Below are positions 7,884 through 16,578 of a stretch of DNA of 50,496 bases, piece by piece (position 1 is the stretch's first letter; each line of letters opens with the position of its first letter). The stretch covers positions 2,604-53,099 of the forward strand of contig NZVD01000097.1 of NCBI GenBank assembly GCA_002701385.1. The letters run 5' to 3'. The translations under genes were made by a program, and so were the position numbers. Below the pieces are notes generated by a model, which was given only the letters and a program-made list of their open reading frames with translations, was not told the origin of the DNA and searched no databases. This stretch comes from Rhodopirellula sp. GTDB taxonomy: Bacteria > Planctomycetota > Planctomycetia > Pirellulales > Pirellulaceae.

Positions 7884-10028
7884 ATGCAAAGCCTTACAAA
7901 GCGATTCGTTGCGGGAATCACCTTTGGGTTATGCGGATGGATGTTTTTTGCCGTTCTGTTCGGAGCTGTGACGACGGCTGTCCATGCTGATGATTTAACT
8001 GAAGCTATCGACCAAGTGTCAGCAACGTCTCGATCTCTCTTGGATTCCCAGAAAAAGGAAAAGGCGATTACAGCAATCCGTACTGGCCTGGAATACGACA
8101 CGTTGGAAGCATTGCTACGTCAGGGGGTCTCGGCCAAAAAGGAAGATATCGCCAAGTTACGAGACCATTACATTGAAACTATACCTGATTTCCCCAAAAA
8201 GACCCGGTTATCGGCCGAGCAGATTCGTCAGGCATTGGAACAGTGGGTGCAAAGTTTACCTTCTCAGGATCTGAAGCAAATTCTTGAGCAATTAAGAAAG
8301 CAACCTCCTGCGTTCGTCCCCATTTCGGATGAACAAGTCACGAAAACCAGGACGGCTTTGGAGGCTTCGATTGAAAACATGAAAGCATTCCTGGATGCCG
8401 GCGAAGTTGATTTTGACTGGAAAGAGCAGCTGCAATGGAGCCTTCTAGAGGAAGAATTAGTAAAAGACATCCCGAATCCGGCTCGCATGCAAGCTTCGTT
8501 GAATGGATTCTATGGAGCAGAAGTTGTAGGACTCGAGCGGCCTGAGTTTACCAATGTCCGAACAACGCTCAGGGCTTACATGAATGCCGTGTATTTCAAA
8601 CACAACAAAAACTCTCAAGCCATGTACGAATCGCAGATCGAGAAGCTGGTTACGGCCTTAGAAGACTATACGGACCATGCAAACAATGAGACGGCCTGGC
8701 AAGTGGGTCGATTGATTGGTTGGTTGGACCGAGCCGGGCAGGCCTCCAACGTTCAGCAGCAAATTCGTTATCACTTCTATCAACCAAATATCTATCTGCA
8801 TGTTTCTCAAAATCTCATATCAGCCGGTGAATTGATGGAAGTGGATGAAACCGAGCAGATGACGTTGAATGTCAAGGGAATAGCAGTCAAAGGTGAAGCC
8901 CGTTTGAGAGGCCAGATTTCCTTTCAAATTGCCGAATCTCAGGAAAAAGCAACCTTGCGTGTGATTCTCGACGGAACGGCATTAAGCCGCAATGTCGCTC
9001 AAAAATCGGGAGTGACGGTGGTGACACGAGGAACGACAACGCTTCAAGCTAGCAAATTGGTTGCCTTTGATGGTGAAGGATTTACGACAGAGCCAGCTCA
9101 GGCTGAAGCATCAACAAAACTGGAACTCGATAGTATCAAAGGCCCGTCCTCAACCCATGAATCGATCGCCAAGACCAAATTTATCAAGACTCGGTCACAA
9201 AACGAAAAAGACGCATCGGAAGTGGCTGTGGAATCGGTTACCACAAAAATGGATGCGCAGGTCCTGGAATTGTTGGCAAATGTTATTGATGGCTACCAAG
9301 ACAAAGTACGTAATCCTTTGATTCGCCGTGGAGGATTCCCAGTCAATGTCGAATCGACTAGTACTGAGGACTATATCCGCCTCAATATGTTACAAACCGG
9401 GCGTTATCAATTGGCTTCCCCCACAGAAGCACCGGCCTTAAATAAAGGAACCGACGTCGCGCTGCGGTTACACGAATCCTTCATTCGAAATTTCACTGAA
9501 GTCGTGCTGGGAGGCGTTGAATTGACGGATGAAAAGCTTGTCGAACATATGACTGACCTGGGAGCAGAAATTCCCGAAGAATTGCAGACGGGGAAGGGTA
9601 AAAAGTCCTGGGCCATCACCTTTTCTAGTACTCAGCCAATTAGCGTGAGTTTCCGTGATAATCAACTGGAAATTGCGATACAGGGGAAGCAGTTTAAGGA
9701 TGGCGCTAAGATCATCAATGACCGCATCCGAATTGCAGCAACTTATAACGTGAAAAAGACAGATGAAGGAATGCAATTACTCCGAGACGGAGATGTTGAC
9801 GTGCAATTCGTTGGCCGTCAGTCGCTTACGGTCAGTCAGGTCGCGATGAAGACTGTGATGAGTAAAAAGTTTAATGCCTTCTTCAAAGATGACATTGTTG
9901 GCAAAGGTGGGATTCCACTACCCGGTAATTGGGCCTCGGCAGGAAACCTGATCCTTCAACAGATCGTCTCTGATAATGGATGGTTAATGCTTTCCTACAA
10001 CCTAGGGAAGAGTGGTCCCACCGAATAG
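7884..10028 (+). CDS. Secreted protein of unknown function (714 residues)
   Basis: The start is clear: GAAGGGAGAAAAGG runs directly before the ATG. A signal peptide follows (basic MQSLTKR, a long hydrophobic core, then AVHADD with a likely cleavage after Ala-Asp region near residue 35). The mature protein has a charged, helix-rich N-terminal third, with a repeated -EQ-RQALEQWVQSL- helical pattern, and a beta-rich C-terminal two thirds with many Thr/Val strands. No heme-binding, protease or hydrolase motif was recognised. A four-residue-periodic Lys/Glu pattern is present but no clear coiled coil. It is followed by a small unknown gene 24 bases later and then a TolC-like gene, so it may be part of an envelope-related set. 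The function is not known. Confidence 0.85.
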   Translation: MQSLTKRFVAGITFGLCGWMFFAVLFGAVTTAVHADDLTEAIDQVSATSRSLLDSQKKEKAITAIRTGLEYDTLEALLRQGVSAKKEDIAKLRDHYIETIPDFPKKTRLSAEQIRQALEQWVQSLPSQDLKQILEQLRKQPPAFVPISDEQVTKTRTALEASIENMKAFLDAGEVDFDWKEQLQWSLLEEELVKDIPNPARMQASLNGFYGAEVVGLERPEFTNVRTTLRAYMNAVYFKHNKNSQAMYESQIEKLVTALEDYTDHANNETAWQVGRLIGWLDRAGQASNVQQQIRYHFYQPNIYLHVSQNLISAGELMEVDETEQMTLNVKGIAVKGEARLRGQISFQIAESQEKATLRVILDGTALSRNVAQKSGVTVVTRGTTTLQASKLVAFDGEGFTTEPAQAEASTKLELDSIKGPSSTHESIAKTKFIKTRSQNEKDASEVAVESVTTKMDAQVLELLANVIDGYQDKVRNPLIRRGGFPVNVESTSTEDYIRLNMLQTGRYQLASPTEAPALNKGTDVALRLHESFIRNFTEVVLGGVELTDEKLVEHMTDLGAEIPEELQTGKGKKSWAITFSSTQPISVSFRDNQLEIAIQGKQFKDGAKIINDRIRIAATYNVKKTDEGMQLLRDGDVDVQFVGRQSLTVSQVAMKTVMSKKFNAFFKDDIVGKGGIPLPGNWASAGNLILQQIVSDNGWLMLSYNLGKSGPTE

Positions 10029-10052
10029 TAACTCAGTCGATAGAGAGTAACC

Positions 10053-10529
10053 ATGGACCGTTGGGTTGAAATATCGTTTGATTGCCTTCCGTTGCGCAGT
10101 GTAGGTCGCTTGGACATCCCAATGGATGCATCGCCCAAATATCAACAGCGGTGCGAGCGTATCAAAGCAGCGATGGAACGCCATGGTTCCTACAATTCTT
10201 ACTTTCTCTATAACGCTAAGGCGATCTTTCATTTGACCAATGATCCTCAAAAAGGAATGTTGGATTTCAGCTTCGAGGGGACTGTTTTGACGGATTCAAC
10301 GGATGAATCCACCAAGTCGGTTGATTTGCTGATTCAGTTGCAGGGAGAGACCTGTGATTGGTTGAGTCAGGGCGTGGTCGATTGGTTTGAGCAGACAGTT
10401 CGTGAAGCCGTCAAAGTGGAATTCGATCGCTATATCCACGCCGGGGACCTGCAAAAGACTCGTGAACGTCTTCAAGAAATTGAAGCAGCTTCTGATGGTG
10501 CAGATGGGTTTCTGGGAATGTACCTCTAA
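10053..10529 (+). CDS. Conserved-looking cytoplasmic protein of unknown function
   Basis: The 158-residue protein has no signal peptide or membrane segment. It reads as a mixed alpha/beta domain: N-terminal strands (WVEISFDCLPLRSVGRLDIP), a helix (RCERIKAAMERHG), strands around FHLTNDPQKGMLDFSFEGTVL, and a long C-terminal helical region ending in GADGFLGMYL. The gene is 24 bases after the secreted 714-residue protein gene, so co-transcription is likely. No family was recognised. The codon use and tight spacing argue that it is real rather than a chance frame. Confidence 0.78.
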   Translation: MDRWVEISFDCLPLRSVGRLDIPMDASPKYQQRCERIKAAMERHGSYNSYFLYNAKAIFHLTNDPQKGMLDFSFEGTVLTDSTDESTKSVDLLIQLQGETCDWLSQGVVDWFEQTVREAVKVEFDRYIHAGDLQKTRERLQEIEAASDGADGFLGMYL

Positions 10530-10757
10530 GGTTTTTAAGCGGTATTAAAAAATCTATTTTTCCGCTTCTTTTGGCTAAGATTCGAGCGTTTACGGACGAT
10601 TTGGACTCTACCGTTAACCCACTTAACGTCCAGTGGTGCTATAAATTTGTAGAATCTACAGGGCAATTTGAGGAGGCGGTGTAAGGGGGGGCAGCCTGTT
10701 ATTACAGGTTACACGACTTGTTTTTTGTACCTGCAAAGCCCAAACCAGGATTCGGTA

Positions 10758-12815
10758 GTGACAACTAGTTGCCACAAATCGCTTAAACCAGCTTGCCTTA
10801 TGGCGTTGATCTTATCAGCCATTGTTTCAGGCTGTACGCCTTCTCGGCCGCATTATCTGCGAGAACCGGGGGAATTGCGGACGTACGTCGATAGCCAAAT
10901 TCAAATTGAGTATCCCGATGTACAAACGGAGTCTCTTGATGAGGTTACCAAGACGAAATCTCCGATAACTCTGTCCAAGCCGGATTTTGATAAACCTTGG
11001 GACCTAACGCTGCAGGAAGCTGTGCAGACAGCATTAAGAAATAGCAAAGTCATCCGAAACTTGGGAAGTGTCACTCCTTTCGGGTTTGCAGATGGACTAT
11101 CCGGACGGACTGCCGGAGCGACGACTGTCTACGATCCCGCTATTTTTGAAACAGATCCGCGTTCAGGTGTGTTGGCTGCATTAGCTGAATTTGATGCTCA
11201 ATTTACCACCAGTATGTTCTGGCAAAAGTCGGATCGACCGCAAAACGTCAGCACCAGTGAATTTGGATTTGTCCCCTTTAATTACCAACAGGACCAGGGG
11301 CAGATTGATATGAGTCTGTCCAAAAAGGCTGCCACCGGGACCCAGTTCTCACTGAGAAATCAGACGATTTACGACCAGAATAATCGAGGGTTTGGCCGAG
11401 CACTTCCATCAGACTGGTATACCGCGATCGAAGGGGAAGTTAATCATCCTTTGCTGCGTGGTAATGGAACGATGGTCAATCGAATTCCTCTATTACTCGC
11501 TCGGATCAACACCGACGTAAGCGTGGCGATGTTTGAATCAGCTGTACGCAATATGGTTTTGGATATTGAAAATACATACTGGGACCTCTACACCGCCTAT
11601 CGCAATCTGGAAGCAGCTAAGATTGCACGCGATAGTGCTCAGGTGACGTGGAAAATTGCCTATGAGAAGATGGTAGGTGGTATTGAAACGGCTCAGGCCG
11701 AGGCCCAGGCTCAGGAACAATACTTCTTCTTCCAAGCTCAGGTGGAGACTGCCTGGAACGATTTGCTGAAGGCTGAGCAAAGCATGCGATGGTTGATGGG
11801 ACTTTCGCCTACCGATGGGCGAGTGATTAGGCCGTCCGACGAACCAGCTCAGGCGAAGGTTGTCTTTGATTGGCAACAGTCCCACGAAGAAGCACTCATC
11901 CGAAGTGTGGAATTGCGACAGCAGAAGTGGTCGATTAAGAGACGAGAGCTGGAATTGAAGCTGGCCCGTCACAACACCCTTCCCCAGGTGAATCTAGTCG
12001 CCATGTATCGCTGGCTCGGGTACGGTGACCAGCTAATTGGGAGTAGGAATGGGCTAGATTTTGTCGCTCCTGACTCCAATGCTGTCGAAGGTTTGACAAG
12101 TGGAAACTACCAGGAATTTCGAGTCGGAATTGATATTCGACCGCCTAAATTTGGGGCACGAGCGGAATTCGCAGCGTTACGTAATGCAGAGCTGAATCTG
12201 AAGCGGGATGTGGCTCGGCTTGAAGACATGGAGTTAAATACCTCCCACTTGCTTACCACTGCGATGAAAGGGCTGGATTATACGCACCGACAGGCTCAAC
12301 TGCATTACAACCGTTGGGCGATCTCCAAGAAAGAAGTCGATTCAGCAGTCGCACTCTATCGAGGAGGCAAGACCACCCTAGATCAGGTCCTGCAATCTCA
12401 ACGGCGTCATGCTCAGGCCCAAACCGACTATTACCGAGCGTTGGGCTCCTACTCCAAAGCAATTGCCGATGTTCATTACCGAAAAGGTTCGTTACTTAAT
12501 TACAACGACATTCATCTTTCTGAAGGTCAATGGCCAGACAAGGCGTACGATGACGCCATGGAACGGGCTCGCCAGCGAGATGCCGGTCGATATATGGACT
12601 ATGGGTTTACGCGACCAGGGGTGATCAGTAGCGGTGTGGCAAGCGAAGAGGATGTGAATCTTAATCCACAACCGCAGATAGCCGATCCAGATGTACAGGA
12701 AAAGCCTTTGGAGCAGCCTCAGCCAGCAGAAGTTCAGTCGGAGCCCGAATTAGAAGTAGGTGAGAGCGACGTCGATGTCGTGCTTAATCTACCCGACTAT
12801 AGTCTGGATCTCTAA
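10758..12815 (+). CDS. TolC-family outer-membrane efflux lipoprotein
   Basis: The protein belongs to the outer-membrane efflux (OEP/TolC) family, trimeric channels that carry drugs or secreted products across the outer membrane with an inner-membrane pump and an adaptor. The frame opens at TTG 10668, but GTG 10758, with AGGA seven bases upstream, gives a compact lipoprotein signal ending in IVSGC, as in NodT-type members. The mature part has the family's paired long helical repeats (for example LDIENTYWDLYTAYRNLEAAKIARDSAQ and, in the second half, VDSAVALYRGGKTTLDQVLQSQRRHAQAQTDYYRAL, each quoted here only as landmarks of pairing helices) and ends in an acidic, proline-rich tail. No pump or adaptor gene lies next to it, so its partners are encoded elsewhere. 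Confidence 0.9.
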   Translation: MTTSCHKSLKPACLMALILSAIVSGCTPSRPHYLREPGELRTYVDSQIQIEYPDVQTESLDEVTKTKSPITLSKPDFDKPWDLTLQEAVQTALRNSKVIRNLGSVTPFGFADGLSGRTAGATTVYDPAIFETDPRSGVLAALAEFDAQFTTSMFWQKSDRPQNVSTSEFGFVPFNYQQDQGQIDMSLSKKAATGTQFSLRNQTIYDQNNRGFGRALPSDWYTAIEGEVNHPLLRGNGTMVNRIPLLLARINTDVSVAMFESAVRNMVLDIENTYWDLYTAYRNLEAAKIARDSAQVTWKIAYEKMVGGIETAQAEAQAQEQYFFFQAQVETAWNDLLKAEQSMRWLMGLSPTDGRVIRPSDEPAQAKVVFDWQQSHEEALIRSVELRQQKWSIKRRELELKLARHNTLPQVNLVAMYRWLGYGDQLIGSRNGLDFVAPDSNAVEGLTSGNYQEFRVGIDIRPPKFGARAEFAALRNAELNLKRDVARLEDMELNTSHLLTTAMKGLDYTHRQAQLHYNRWAISKKEVDSAVALYRGGKTTLDQVLQSQRRHAQAQTDYYRALGSYSKAIADVHYRKGSLLNYNDIHLSEGQWPDKAYDDAMERARQRDAGRYMDYGFTRPGVISSGVASEEDVNLNPQPQIADPDVQEKPLEQPQPAEVQSEPELEVGESDVDVVLNLPDYSLDL

Positions 12816-12859
12816 ACAAATCTGGCGTTTGGATACTCGACGATATTCTGAGTCGAGTA

Positions 12860-12909
12860 GCTCGCTGTTGAGCACAAGGGTTTGTCAGCTAGGCGACGCT
12901 CGCTGTTGA
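12860..12909. repeat. 12-base direct repeat between the TolC-like gene and tmk
   Basis: GCTCGCTGTTGA occurs at 12860-12871 and again at 12898-12909, 38 bases apart, in the 187-base gap between the efflux gene and tmk. It could be a binding site pair for tmk-holB transcription or a chance repeat. Confidence 0.4.
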
Positions 12910-13002
12910 TAACTTCAGTGTGGGAAGTATGAATTCAACTCATTCTGTGTTAAAACGTGGATAGGAATTCTGCTTACATTGACACGGAAGCAACACTAAC
13001 GC

Positions 13003-13623
13003 ATGTTCTTTAGCTTTGATGGAACAGACGGAGTTGGGAAATCGACTCAGATCGAGCTCTTCAAAAACTGGCTAGCCAATAATGGCCATGAAGTCCTTCT
13101 ATGCCGTGACCCAGGCAGTACGGAATTGGGTGAACGGCTTCGCGATTTATTGCTTCAAAAACATGACATTGCAATAGATCGTCGCAGTGAGATGTTTCTT
13201 TATATGACAGCTCGGACCCAAATGGTCGAGGAAGTTATTAAACCAGCATTAGCCGCGGGGACAACCGTTATTTGCGATCGTTTCCTGTTAGCGAATATTG
13301 TCTATCAAGGGCACGCCGGTGGCATGGAGGCTGACGTGATTCGACAGGTTGGGGCTGTTGCGACTGACGGAATTGTGCCCGACCTGACCTTCTTGCTCGA
13401 TATGGACGTCACGCATGCCCGCGGACGTATGGATCGTGAATTGGATCGCATTGAGTCGCAGGGGCTAGTATATATGGAACAGGTGAGACAGGGCTTTCTA
13501 GCCGAAGCTGAGCGATTCCCTCAAGGGATTAAAGTGGTAGATGCAGCACAGGATATTGATGTAATTCATCAGGATATAGTCCAGTTAGCTGAGGCATTTC
13601 TCCGGCAGACGCGAGGTTCCTAA
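13003..13623 (+). CDS. tmk: Thymidylate kinase
   Basis: Tmk phosphorylates dTMP to dTDP for DNA synthesis. The 206-residue protein has the P-loop GTDGVGKST (residues 7-15), the DR motif in the form CDRFLLANIVYQG, and the lid region RIESQGLVYMEQVRQGF. Two positions differ from the common pattern: RDPGST stands where most Tmk have REPGGT, and FLLANIVYQG where DRYxxSxxAYQG is usual. The residues that bind ATP and the phosphates remain, so the enzyme is probably active. Three bases separate it from holB, the usual bacterial arrangement, which points to one transcript. Confidence 0.93.
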   Translation: MFFSFDGTDGVGKSTQIELFKNWLANNGHEVLLCRDPGSTELGERLRDLLLQKHDIAIDRRSEMFLYMTARTQMVEEVIKPALAAGTTVICDRFLLANIVYQGHAGGMEADVIRQVGAVATDGIVPDLTFLLDMDVTHARGRMDRELDRIESQGLVYMEQVRQGFLAEAERFPQGIKVVDAAQDIDVIHQDIVQLAEAFLRQTRGS

Positions 13624-13626
13624 GCA

Positions 13627-14709
13627 ATGAGTTGGCAGGACGTCTTAGGGCACGATGCTCAGATTGATCGCTTTCGACGGAATCTAGCGAATGGACGCCT
13701 CGCATCCACATTCCTTTTTGTGGGACCAACTGGGATTGGCAAGCACTTGTTTGCCCTGAAACTGACTCAGGCTCTGTTTTGTGAAGTGAACCCAGAAGTC
13801 GCATGTGACCCTTGTGGCACCTGCCCTTCATGCCAACAGGTAATGTCTGACACTCATCCTGATCTACATACTGTTGGTCTGCTCCCGAATAAAAACTTGC
13901 TTGTTGTTCCACAGTTTACAGGTGGAATCGAACCGGGTATCAATCAGGAGTTCAGGGGAGCATGCTATGAGATCAATCTAAAACCGGTTGCCGCCCGAAG
14001 GAAAGTTCTCATTATTGACGACGCAGATTATTTTCATCCCAGCGCTACCTCGAAACTCTTGAAAACCTTGGAAGAGCCTCCTGCGAACGCAGTGATTATT
14101 CTGATCGGGACAAGTTCAAGCCAACAAAAGGACACAATTCTCTCCCGTTGTCAGATAGTCCCCTTTAATCCTCTGTCTGTGGAAAACATACAGCAGATTC
14201 TTGTCCAGCAAGAGCTGGTACAGGATACGCAGCAAGCTCTTGAACTTGCAATGATTTCAAATGGAAGTGTTGGTTTTGCTCGTCAGATACTTGAGCAAGA
14301 CTTATTAGAAGTACGACGTGAATTCCTAAGAATACTTCCGGGGCTTCCTAATCACCCCGAAAAAATTTGTTCGCTCGTTAATGAGTTTGTTAAAAGAGCT
14401 TCTACCCGAAGTGAGAAAGGCGACCAGTTGGACTTTTTAGCATCCATCGTTATCGATTGCTTTCATCAGGTTCTCTTGATACTCAGTCATAGACAGAGCG
14501 TGAGTGATCAGGCTATGCGAGATGCTAGTCAGCAAATACTTGAGAACTGGCCGGGTGATTCGGAAACGGTGATAGCCTGCATTGACCGCACCGCTGACTT
14601 AAAATCTCATTTACTTCGCTTCGCCAACATTACGACAGTAACGGAGGCTTGGGTCGATGATTTGAGCCAGATTTGGTTGTCTGCAGGATTTAAGCTGCCA
14701 ACTCCCTAG
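13627..14709 (+). CDS. holB: DNA polymerase III delta' subunit
   Basis: HolB is the delta' subunit of the clamp loader, which opens and loads the sliding clamp during replication. The 360-residue protein has an AAA+ N-terminus with GPTGIGKH (residues 33-40; the usual Thr/Ser after Lys is His, in line with delta' not being the main ATPase), a four-cysteine zinc site (CDPCGTCPSC), the DDAD segment, the KLLKTLEEPP motif and LSRC, the conserved SRC arginine-finger motif. The C-terminal collar domain follows. The gene is directly downstream of tmk. Confidence 0.93.
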   Translation: MSWQDVLGHDAQIDRFRRNLANGRLASTFLFVGPTGIGKHLFALKLTQALFCEVNPEVACDPCGTCPSCQQVMSDTHPDLHTVGLLPNKNLLVVPQFTGGIEPGINQEFRGACYEINLKPVAARRKVLIIDDADYFHPSATSKLLKTLEEPPANAVIILIGTSSSQQKDTILSRCQIVPFNPLSVENIQQILVQQELVQDTQQALELAMISNGSVGFARQILEQDLLEVRREFLRILPGLPNHPEKICSLVNEFVKRASTRSEKGDQLDFLASIVIDCFHQVLLILSHRQSVSDQAMRDASQQILENWPGDSETVIACIDRTADLKSHLLRFANITTVTEAWVDDLSQIWLSAGFKLPTP

Positions 14710-14754
14710 TTAGGAAAGGGTGCTGAGTAATCGACGCATAAGATCGGCGCATGA

Positions 14755-14791
14755 AAACACCCTGCTCCAACAAATGATGGGCAGGGTGTTT
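14755..14791. terminator. Stem-loop after tmk-holB
   Basis: AAACACCCTGC (14755-14765) pairs perfectly with GCAGGGTGTTT (14781-14791), an 11-bp stem with a 15-base loop. The T-run after it is short, so it is a plausible but not strong intrinsic terminator for tmk-holB; the leading A-run means it could also serve the minus strand, where the 73-residue gene ends at 14853. Confidence 0.65.
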
Positions 14792-14852
14792 CAATATTCT
14801 GTTCTGAAAAGTCATCAGCATTAGTGCTTCTGCAATTCAGATTCGAGTCGCC

Positions 14853-15074
14853 TTATTCGCGAGGGCGAACGGCACCTGTCAGTCCGCTGTAATCGCGGCG
14901 GTCATTGCGGTGCCACAGGGGAGTGCCCTGTTCTACACGACGTCGCAGGATGTCGATTTTTTCATTTGACCCTGCTGGTGCATTTGTTGCTTCGAAGCCC
15001 TCTTCGGTTGGGGCGAAATCTTCGTCGTGGCCGTACTTGAGGATCGCTTCGAAAACGTTCCGTACATTTGACAT
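14853..15074 (-). CDS. Small protein of unknown function (73 residues)
   Basis: The likely start is ATG 15074, with AAGGA ten bases upstream; a longer in-frame ATG at 15164 would add 30 residues but lacks a good binding site. The protein is hydrophilic, with the segments FAPTEEGFEATNAPAGSNEK, IDILRRRVEQGTPLWHRNDR and a final DYSGLTGAVRPRE. The spacing of the PAGS-EKI-LRRRVE-G--LWH--D pattern suggests a conserved small protein rather than a chance frame, similar to small proteins I associate with planctomycetes, but I cannot name a family. It is transcribed towards the tmk-holB end. Confidence 0.7.
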   Translation of the reverse strand: MSNVRNVFEAILKYGHDEDFAPTEEGFEATNAPAGSNEKIDILRRRVEQGTPLWHRNDRRDYSGLTGAVRPRE

Positions 15075-15915
15075 TGGATTAATATCCTTATAGTAAAAAT
15101 GGTTATCTTTTCGCGTCACTTCAATCTTTGATTCACTCCAGCCTGTGCTGTTTGAATCGTACATTTGCTACATAAAATCACCCGCTTCTAACCAATACGA
15201 CATGGGTCGTTATCTGGTTCAGTGTGAGGCACACTTTATGCTGGAGCAAAAATGAAGTGAACCGCGTAAAACGCTAGTTGGTTCTAGTTGGTTCCTGGAT
15301 TAGTTAATCAAGACTTTCTCAAGTTCCTGAGTTGCTCGCTTGATGGCGTTTGAAGGAAACGATCTTAGATTCAATAAGCCTTCCAGGCTGTTCTGAATGC
15401 TCGACGGGTCCCAGCTAAACGTATTCCGGTGTTAGCGGGGTCAGCCGCCCTCCAAAATAAAACTAATCTCCTGAAGTGCCCTATTATTAGCTCTAAAAAG
15501 TCAGAGTCAATAAAAATCTGAAAAAAATAAGGGAAGAAATTCTACCGGTTACCAAATTCAGAAAACCAAGGTTGGGTCACTTCTGGATCCTGCTTGCATA
15601 TTTATTAAAACCTGCTTATTCGCTCAATTTTCCTGAGTTTTGTTAAGTTTTTATGTGGAAGGGATGAATAGCCAAAGTGTTATTTTTAACATGGAATTTG
15701 ACAACTCATTAGGCCGTTAGTGGTTGATAAATTACCCTAAGAGTTATTTCGAGAGATAAAAAAGCGTTCCAGCGATTGACAATTAGATTTGCGCAGTCCG
15801 AATCGTGGTTGAGTTTTACGATTGGAGGGTGCTCGAAGAGCTTATGTGTCTTGAATTCGTACTATGATTCTTAATATTATCAGGACAATATTGAGGCAGT
15901 GACTCGGAGAAAAAA
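15075..15915. other. AT-rich gene-free stretch
   Basis: These 841 bases hold no open frame with a credible start. Seen are a tandem 10-base repeat, CTAGTTGGTT at 15274-15283 and 15284-15293, a CCAAGGTTGG palindrome near 15568, several A/T tracts and TTGACA hexamers near 15699 and 15776 without a well placed -10. The minus-strand leader of the 73-residue gene and the promoter of the YjbQ-family gene must lie here. No known structured RNA (SRP, 6S, tmRNA, RNase P) was recognised. Confidence 0.5.
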
Positions 15916-16332
15916 ATGCCTACGTACCAGCAAACAATTACCCTGGAGCCTCGAAAACGAGGATTTCACCTGATCACGCATGAAGTGGTCTCAGCAATTC
16001 CAGCACTTGCCGAAGTTTCCATTGGGGTGCTTCATGTCTTTATTCAGCACACTTCCGCTTCGCTAACGATCAATGAAAATGCGGACCCCGACGTTCGAGT
16101 CGATCTGGAAGCATCGATCAATGCGATTGCTCCTGAGGACTTCCCTTACATTCATACTATGGAGGGTCCCGATGACATGCCCGCTCATGTGAAGAGTTCA
16201 CTATTAGGGTCGAGTGTCTCTATTCCGGTGACCAACGGTCGTCTCAATCTAGGGACGTGGCAGGGAATCTACCTGGCCGAGCACCGTGATTATGCAACCT
16301 CCCGTCGAATCGTAGTGACCTTGACCAGTTAG
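15916..16332 (+). CDS. YjbQ/UPF0047 family protein
   Basis: The 138-residue protein matches the UPF0047 (YjbQ) family, small trimeric proteins; some members have been reported to have secondary thiamine-phosphate synthase activity, though the physiological role is uncertain. Family landmarks are VFIQHTSASLTINENADPDVRVDLE (a landmark spanning about residues 43-67), the conserved HVKSSLLGSS segment with its histidine, and GTWQGIYLAEHRD near the C-terminus, with the conserved His/Asp residues. The gene stands alone, with a gene-free stretch on its left and a repeat-bearing gap on its right. There is no thiamine gene near. Confidence 0.92.
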   Translation: MPTYQQTITLEPRKRGFHLITHEVVSAIPALAEVSIGVLHVFIQHTSASLTINENADPDVRVDLEASINAIAPEDFPYIHTMEGPDDMPAHVKSSLLGSSVSIPVTNGRLNLGTWQGIYLAEHRDYATSRRIVVTLTS

Positions 16333-16348
16333 CCTCGATTACGTCCAT

Positions 16349-16478
16349 CGGACTTCGACCGCTAAACTGGCGGGTTTGGAATTCAGGGAGCTTGTGCGTT
16401 CCACCATAGTCCTTCAGGATACGATCGATAAACCACGACTATAGCGTTAGAAACAGGGAGCTTGTCCGTCGAAGTCCG
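16349..16478. repeat. Interleaved inverted and direct repeats in the gap after the YjbQ-family gene
   Basis: CGGACTTCGAC (16349-16359) has its perfect inverse GTCGAAGTCCG at 16468-16478. Between and beside them CAGGGAGCTTGT occurs twice as a direct repeat (16384-16395 and 16454-16465). Both neighbouring genes converge on this gap. It may be a dispersed repeat unit or a transcription boundary. Confidence 0.55.
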
Positions 16479-16578
16479 TAGGACCAAGTCGAATCCATAG
16501 CATCACGAAACAACTGCGTAGGCCGAACGGCCAAAGGCAGAAGAGACAATTAGGAAGTCATGATCGCGAATCGATGTG

